NCBI GenBank assembly: GCA_949317995.1
Contig: OX439048.1
Span: 29,083,495-29,147,494 of the forward strand
Direction: 5' to 3'
DNA: 64,000 nucleotides
DNA from: Acholoe squamosa
Taxonomy: Eukaryota; Annelida; Polychaeta; Phyllodocida; Polynoidae
A program made the position numbers and the translations under genes. Under the pieces are notes generated by a model that was not told where the DNA came from, did not search any database, and was given only the letters and a program-made list of their open reading frames with translations. Shown here one piece after another: positions 57,893 through 64,000 of this stretch. The first letter of the stretch is position 1. Each line of letters opens with the position of its first letter.

Positions 57893-59013
57893 GAGGAGCA
57901 GCGCGGCCGTTGGCAGACTGAGACATTACTTCAAGTAGATAAGCCATAGCTCGTTAGTAGGCTACCTGAGGTAGACAAGAGAACGGACCAATCAGAGGCA
58001 AGCACCATGACAGCAGATGCATCTGCTGTTGACAAGATGGTGGATGATTTTCACATCGATCCAGGGCATAAATAAACAATTTTCTGTTGTTCTATACAGG
58101 ATTAGATGCTGTATTGATCCTATCTTGCATCCTCTAAGTTGCAAAATCATGTAAATGTGAGCTATTTACACATCTGTGGCCTGCTTAATATTGGAGAGGA
58201 CCACTGGACTTAGCATATTTTTATGTCAATGTCTTTACCTGAAGTAGACTAGGAACGAACGCCTTCTCTGTATACCCCAGGTAGATAATGAATGCCTTCC
58301 CTACCCTAGGTAGAAAAGGAACACCTTCATTACCCCAGGTAGACAAGGAACGCCTTCCCTACCCTAGGTAGATAAGGAACGCCTTCATTACCCCAGGTAG
58401 ACAAGGTATGCCTTGCCTACCGCAGGAAGATAGCAAACACCTTCTCTACCCCAGGTAGACTCGGAACACCTTCTCTACCCCAAGTAGACAAGGAATCACC
58501 TTCTCAAGCTTAGGTACTGCGAAAACCTTATCTACCTGAAGTGCACTATGGATGCATTATCTACCTAAGGTACACTAATGGTTGTCTACCTGAGGTACAC
58601 TGTGGACTCCCTATCTACCTGAGGTACACAACACCTTATCAACCTGAGGTACACTATTGACACCTTGTCTACCTGAGGTACACTATGGACACATTGTCTA
58701 CCTGAGGTACACTATGGACTTGTCTACCTGACGTACACTAGACACTTTATCTACCTCAGGTACACTATAGCTCCTCTGTACTTTGCATACACGCAAAGAC
58801 AGTAGCAGGAGCCATATAGTGTACCTCAGGTAGACAAAGCATTCATAGTGTACTGTGTCTACTCCAGTGGTCCTTCCAGTATAAATCTGCTGTTCAAGTC
58901 CTGGTTCCTGATTGGTTAGTTCTATCGTTTACCTCAGGTAGCCTAATAATGAGCAGGTACTTGTCTACTTGATGTAATGTCTCAGTCTGCCAACGGCCAC
59001 GCTGCCCTCATGC
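57893..59013. mobile_element. Foldback element with CTACC-AGGTAGA core, copy 1
   Basis: TIRs of about 100 bp: GGCCGTTGGCAGACTGAGAC at 57905 is mirrored at 58976-58996. Further in, GTAGGCTACCTGAGGTAGAC and a GACCAATCAG phrase are also mirrored. The core (58240-58860) is an irregular array of TACCCCAGGTAGACAAGGAA-type and TCTACCTGAGGTACAC-type units. No coding sequence; no clear target duplication. Confidence 0.85.
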
Positions 59014-59082
59014 CTCCGTCAAATAACATGGTTCCCTGTAGAACCACAAGGGGGCAGGTCTTGCATCAGGTGTAGTGAATGA

Positions 59083-60020
59083 CAGCTCCGCCGTTGTCCC
59101 ACTGAACGTTTACCCCAGGTAGACTGACTGAAGCTAATTAGGAGTCTACCTGAGGTAGACAAAACAACTGACCAATCAGAATCCAGTAACAACTTCAGCA
59201 GCAGATTTGCTTGCCTGATTGATAATCTGGCTAATTTTTTATTTATATCAGCTTGTCTACCTGAGGTAGACAAGGGGGACTTCTCTACCTAGGGTAGACA
59301 TCACTAATCTACCTCAGGTAGACAAGATACACCTTCTCTACCTGAGATAGACAAGGGGTCTCTATCTCAGACAGACAATGAAATACATGTACTCATTTAC
59401 CTCAGGTAGACTAGCAACCACCTGTCTATCTCAGAAAGACAACTGTTTATCTGTACCTCAGGTAGACAATGAAATACTCATTTACCTCAGGTAGACTAGT
59501 AACAACCTGTCTACCTGAGGTAGACAACTGCTTATAGATCTACCTCAGGTAAACTCCAAACGGCTTGTCTACCTCAGGTAGATTAGGAGCTGCCTGTCTA
59601 CCTCAGATAGACAACTGTCTGTCTATATGAGGTAGACCCTAAACTGCTTGTTCAGAGTCAGAGTCAGAGATAGTAATCTACCTCAGGTAGACTCTGAACT
59701 GCTTGTTTACCTCAGGTAGATTAGAAACTGCTTATCTACCTCAGGTAGAGTTCTGCTTATCTACCTCAGGTAAACTATAAACTGCTTGTCTATCTCAGGT
59801 AAACTGAGAAAGAATTCCTAAAAATCCTAAGTCCTAATCCCATGAGCTTACAGGCCACTCTATAGTCTAAAGCAAGCCCAGACTGATTGTCAGTAATAAT
59901 GGGGTGTAGGTGCTGAGCTGTGATTGATCTATTCTATTCTCTACCTGAGGTAGACTTGTAATGAACTTTTGCTTAGAACTCTACCTGAGGTAAAGCTTCA
60001 GTGGGCCAACGGCGGAGCTG
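59083..60020. mobile_element. Foldback element with TCTACCTGAGGTAGA core, copy 2
   Basis: CAGCTCCGCCGTTG starts the left end and CAACGGCGGAGCTG ends the right. Further in, CCCACTGAA and TTTACC.CAGGTAGA are mirrored. The core carries dozens of the 15-bp palindrome TCTACCTGAGGTAGA or its CTCAGGTAGA variants. It follows copy 1 after about 70 bp and shares the GCCGTTGG and CCAATCAG phrases. Confidence 0.85.
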
Positions 60021-60081
60021 CTACAGAATGCGCGTATATAGAATAAGCTGCTGTCCTCTTCCCAGTTAGAACAGCTATTTA

Positions 60082-60546
60082 CCGTATTTCCTCGTGTATG
60101 CCGTGTATACATTAGCCTGTCGCGTGTATTAGCCTGCGCAAAAGGCTACTTAGTGTAGTATAAGCCCGTCCCGTGTATAAGCCCGAGGGTGATAATCTTT
60201 AGCCACTAGAAATGATATTTGAGGCCATAACTCTTCCTCTACTTGAAATATAGACCAAGATTTTTCAACCATATAACACCAGAATATATAATAATCATTC
60301 CTATTACCATTATAGAGTGACATAATGCATCAATCAATAAGAAAATGTTGGAAATAAAGTGATAAACATGTAAAAAGTGAGCGATTATACTGCAAAATAA
60401 GAGAAGATCTCTTATACCGGAGGTTACTGATTTTCCAGGTGTAGGAATATAAGCCTACCCCTCGTATAAGCCTGCCCCGTGTGTAAGCCTGGTCAATCTG
60501 GCACTTAGTGCTATTGCAAGCCCGGGCTTATACACGGGGAAATTAT
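60082..60546. mobile_element. TA-flanked element, CCGTATTTCC/TATAAGCC family
   Basis: The left end TACCGTATTTCCTCGTGTAT resembles the two CCGTAA elements; the right end, CTTATACACGGGGAAATTAT, is its mirror with changes. TATAAGCC phrases recur near both ends. Longer (about 465 bp) and more decayed than its relatives. Confidence 0.75.
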
Positions 60547-61196
60547 GTCTCTTTTTGCGAGAAACTTGTTAGATTTACATTCTACAATGTATATACACAA
60601 TTTATACATACACTATTTACATTCTGCATTTCAAAATGATTTGCAGTACACCCCCTCCCCCAAATAGTATGATGATTGATAGCCCTATCTCACCAATATC
60701 ACTATGTTAGCACTACTAATCATGTAATATCTCTTTTAGATACTGGTTAGAAGACATGCCACAAGTTATGCAAAACCAAAGATCTCTGCCGCGCCCCATG
60801 AATAGATCTACAGCACAGGATCGACCAAAGGTTTACAAAAAAAAAGTTAAGTGATTTACGTTCACTGATGGTTAGTTGGACTTGTTGAAAAGCATTGTTC
60901 CAATGTTGATTTGAGGTTGGAGCATACAATTATTCAATGTTGGTTTGAGTCCACAAATGGAGTTAAGCTGAGTCATTTTTGAACATTTTTTTCATCATGG
61001 AAATGACTTTTAATGGACGTCAAAATAAGCTCATTTTGTTCCCTGGGAAGTCTGTGGTGACAAAACTTAAGGTTGGTCGCAACTCGTTGATAATTAACCC
61101 ACTGCATAGGTCCCTGTGCATGTAAATTATATAATTATTGGTCAGATTTTACACAGAAAAGGATTTGGGCAATGTTGTAACGCAATTTTGTTGCTC
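60547..61196. other. Intergenic, nothing recognised
   Basis: No supported feature. Confidence 0.5.
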
Positions 61197-62442
61197 ATGT
61201 GTATACCCAGACCAAAATGCAGTAGAAAAGCAGTACTAAAGCAGCTGAGAAACAGTATGGTGTGGCAGTAGTGATTCAGTGTGAAAGCAGCATCAGAAAC
61301 AGTATTGTATCAGCATCTACTGGCATTCTACTGCTCAGTACCACAGAAATTGCAGCGGTTCAGTAGTAGGGCAGTAGTATTAGCAGCATGCAAGCAGTAT
61401 TGAATCAGTTGTCCCAATTATGTGAATTAGATGGCAGCATTTGAACAGTATCTACTTATTTAATGCTGCATGACCATATATGGGGTTGGGGCAGTGTTCA
61501 ATCAGCACTACTGCATGACTGCTGCTATAGCAGTAGGTGAGCAGTAGGCCATACTGAAGACTACTGCTGGGGGCAGGTAGAAGCATAAAAGAAGCAGCCG
61601 CTGTTTTAGTACTGTCACTACCAATGCCTTTCTAGGTGGTCCTTGCTGGATTTGAACTTATGATCTACTGATTACTGCACCAACGCATTAGCCCCCTGAG
61701 CCACCACCCCATCAGCTATGTGGAGCTGTCATTACTCCCTAGTAGTGCATGCAACTCATATAGGAGGGGGCAGTATTGATTCAGTAGTACTGGGTAACTT
61801 CTACCATAGCAAGAGTGTATGAGTAGACCTGTCTGATAAAGTGCTGCTATAGTAGAATCCCTTGCACTTTATTGAGCTTTGTAATTATCAATGATACATG
61901 TACATGTATACTATGTATACACCTCGACATCCATGTTTATCCATTAGGCCCCCTACTGGCACTCAATAACATAATAATATACAAAGGTATAAGTATGCTT
62001 TTCTTCACAAACACTGAATAGTTTCAGAATTTCATTACTGAATCTTTTGATTACTGTTCACAACCATACTGACATTTACACTGGACTGTCTCAGAAGCAT
62101 CAGGTCAGTAGCCCAGTAAATAATCCATGAATGGACAGAGTGATACCAGTAGATGGTCAGTAGACTACTGCATCTATGCTGCTGCACAGAGTGTGGCAAT
62201 TTTTTTATCTATTAACATTCAGTTGAGAGTCAGTAGACTACTGATTCTAGCCTGAAAATGTAGTGCATGTTCAGTTGATAGTCAGTACACAACTGATCTA
62301 CGCTGAAAATGCAGTGTAGAGTCAGCTGTTTCAGAAGTATTTCAGCAGTGCCTACTGCAAAATGCAGTTGTTGATCAGCATATATATTCTCAGTAGCTAC
62401 TGATAGGAGAAGCAGATACTGCCTTCTGGTCCGGGTACACAT
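61197..62442. mobile_element. Foldback element with GCAGTA/TACTGC core
   Basis: The left end ATGTGTATACCCAGACCA is mirrored by TGGTCCGGGTACACAT at the right (62427-62442). The interior is dominated by GCAGTA, CAGTAG, TACTGC and TAGACTACTG motifs in both orientations. A tRNA-like sequence sits inside (61635-61707). No coding potential; no target duplication found. Confidence 0.75.
61635..61707 (-). mobile_element. tRNA-derived SINE head
   Basis: On the minus strand: GGTGGCTCAGGGGGCTAATG (A-box region), then AGTTCAAATCC (B-box), then GGACCACC. The outer five base pairs of an acceptor stem (GGTGG/CCACC) can form, but the T stem cannot, so it is not a working tRNA. Confidence 0.6.
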
Positions 62443-63113
62443 AAACATACTCTGATGGTCTAAATAATGTGAGTTTTGCAGTATTTTTTTCTATTCTAAA
62501 GGCCTAAAACCTTATGTGCGAGATCATTATGCCAACATTATTTTCATTAGAAAGGTAGGCCCTACTTATGTGAGGCAATTTCTGAGGAGGTTTAAGAAAA
62601 AAGCTGTTGCCTTCCCGTACTGATTTCAACCAAAAAAAGGATGAAAAGTCAATTTGTCCCCACTCAATTACCTGATGCTTTCATGGACTGTGTTCCTGTA
62701 CCTCCCCATACCAGTAAAAAGTATAAGACGGACCCCACTTACATGCTTGAAGAGCACCTTTCTTCTTTTTTTTGACTTATCACTAGAGATTACAGCATCA
62801 AATGAAATTTCTCTCTGGGAATATTTCAAGCTTTTTTTGTCCAGACAATCGTTGAAGTCTTTATTATCTCTGTAGTCTGCAGTCGAAATAGCATACAGTC
62901 CCAAAATTATTTACTATAAAATACACAACATACTAGATAGGTCAAAACCTTTCACGAAATACGTGGGTACTATAAATATGTGCATATAAATCTTCCTCAA
63001 GTTCATACTACAAGAAATAGCTTATAAAAAGATGGAGTTATATATCCATCATTGCGCTTGCAATATTAACAAAACCCTCAATTGTGTAATTACAAACACT
63101 TCCGTCTGTTTAG
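62443..63113. other. Intergenic, nothing recognised
   Basis: A 78-codon minus-strand ORF at 62668-62904 has no recognised domain and is not called. Confidence 0.45.
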
Positions 63114-63243
63114 GGAATAATGCACGGGGCATGGCTGTGGTCGTGCTCTAGACTGTATTGAGACATTGAGGGGCCTTATAGGCCCCGAGATGTCTCAATA
63201 CAGTCTAGACCACGACCACAGCCGTGACCAAGTGCACTATTCC
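63114..63243. repeat. Long near-perfect hairpin (130 bp)
   Basis: GGAATAATGCAC at the left is mirrored by GTGCACTATTCC at the right; inside, CTAGACTGTATTGAGACAT pairs exactly with ATGTCTCAATACAGTCTAG. The loop is short (AGGGGCCTTATAGGCCCC, itself paired). A second, smaller inverted phrase (AGTGCATTATCC and GGATAATGCACT) follows at 63342-63410. Confidence 0.9.
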
Positions 63244-63880
63244 TGTTATAACACCAAAAAATCACCCATCAGCCACCTGACAACACATGAATATCAATTG
63301 TGAAGTCTAAAGGTGAGATGAAGTTAACCTACTTTGCCAGGAGTGCATTATCCATCTAGATAATGCATGGTCAGTCAGCCAATCAGAATGCAGCATTCAG
63401 GATAATGCACTCTGACTTCGCCCAGCAGTGTTATAACGGCTGCTGATGCATGATGTTGTCACCATACCTATAATTGATATGTTTCAATTCAATACTCATA
63501 TATAGCACCACTCTCTTAAGGCAGAATTCCAATATGACCAACATGCATAGATCCACCGATTGTCTTGTGATACACTTGCTACTAGTAAAATTAAGAATGG
63601 TCGGATCAGCGTCGGTAAATCAGAATTTGGCAGCACTTTCCATCACAGTCAGTCATCAGTCGTTTCTGAAACCTCCCCAGATGGGAGGGTGATGTGAGCA
63701 GGGACAGTGGGGCTCTAAACATCTGGGCCATAGAAAATGAGAGAGAATTTTCTCAAAATCACAAAATCAATGAAAGATTAGAAGAAAAATGAACAGGAAA
63801 ATCAGAAATAAATCAGGAATTTTCAAACCATGGGATGTGTAGAAAAAATACAGTCATTTTAGTAAAAGAAATAACTGCTT
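63244..63880. other. Flank of the hairpin, nothing else recognised
   Basis: GTTATAAC-type boxes occur at about 63245 and 63430, on either side of the smaller inverted phrase. No gene supported. Confidence 0.45.
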
Positions 63881-64000
63881 TAAGAAAAATAGAGAGATTT
63901 GTAAACCAGGGGTCAGAAGTAGGAGGCCTCAATTGGACCCTTATCTTATCTGTTATCTGCGATCTTCTCAAAACTACTCCCGACTGACCACTAGCTGATC
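63881..64000. repeat. Inverted, uninterrupted copy of the 2.5-3.7 kb repeat
   Basis: Read on the minus strand it gives AGTGGTCAGTCGGGAGTAG, GAGAAGATCGCAG and AGGGTCCAATTGAGG without the two insertions present at 2511-2847 and 2876-3598. It probably continues beyond the window. Confidence 0.8.

Noticed and set aside
61635..61707. Functional tRNA gene
   Set aside because: The T stem does not pair and the boxes lie in a SINE-like context; only the outer acceptor pairs form.
57893..62442. Regularly repeated palindromes suggesting a CRISPR array
   Set aside because: Spacing is irregular, there are no unique uniform spacers, no cas-like genes occur, and the context is an animal genome. TIR-bounded foldback elements explain it.
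62668..62904. 78-codon minus-strand ORF
   Set aside because: Lysine-rich with no recognisable motif; a + strand ORF covers the same bases. No evidence for either.

Overview
This is a gene-poor, repeat-dense stretch of animal nuclear DNA. The only intact protein gene I can support is a single-exon class A GPCR of the FMRFamide-receptor/GPR139-like type at 24435-25595, with a consensus splice acceptor just before its ATG. The repeat content (CR1/L2-type LINE, Penelope-like elements with a GIY-YIG nuclease, many small TIR elements, tRNA-derived SINE heads, several minisatellites) fits a marine invertebrate such as an amphioxus, a hemichordate or a lophotrochozoan. I cannot fix the species from sequence alone.

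Layout. 0.1-2.25 kb: degenerate copies of a ~300-bp repeat. 2.5-3.7 kb: a dispersed repeat interrupted by two nested TIR elements; an inverted copy without them lies at the right edge of the window. 5.5-11.66 kb: a decayed but almost full-length LINE on the + strand. Its ORF1 reads coiled coil, RRM-like, NADAR-like and SGNH-hydrolase-like segments. Its ORF2 has an APE-type endonuclease, split by a 148-bp MITE, and a reverse transcriptase with a destroyed catalytic motif. 11.7-16.8 kb: small MITEs, hairpins and one tRNA-Gln-like SINE head. 16.8-20.85 kb: a 42-bp satellite, then a 37/38-bp satellite. 22.27-22.58 kb: a foldback element. 24.4-25.6 kb: the GPCR gene. 26.9-29.3 kb: two palindromic repeat structures rich in TACGTCAT or TACATCAT motifs and edged by GGCCCC-rich clusters. 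29.6-32.5 kb: a ~62-bp minisatellite and a second 42-bp array. 34.2-35.8 kb: a 5'-truncated Penelope-like element on the minus strand, ending in a snapback palindrome. 36-40 kb: minisatellites, a foldback, a MITE and SINE heads. 41.7-44.6 kb: tandem duplications that carry a Penelope fragment. 45.2-45.5 kb: a second LINE endonuclease fragment. 46.6 kb: a piggyBac-like MITE. 48-53.7 kb: a large interrupted inverted repeat around ten 134-bp repeats. 54.6-63.4 kb: more MITEs and three foldback elements whose interiors are built from one short self-complementary motif each.

Two things stand out. The first is a NADAR-type (ADP-ribose N-glycosidase-like) domain inside a LINE ORF1, next to an SGNH esterase-like domain. 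The second is a recurring design of TIR elements whose cores are arrays of short palindromes (TCTACCTGAGGTAGA, GCAGTA/TACTGC, GACGAC/GTCGTC, TACGTCAT). The motifs differ between elements but the architecture is the same. Apart from the GPCR, nothing suggests genes working together; the window is intergenic or intronic DNA shaped by transposons and satellite expansion.
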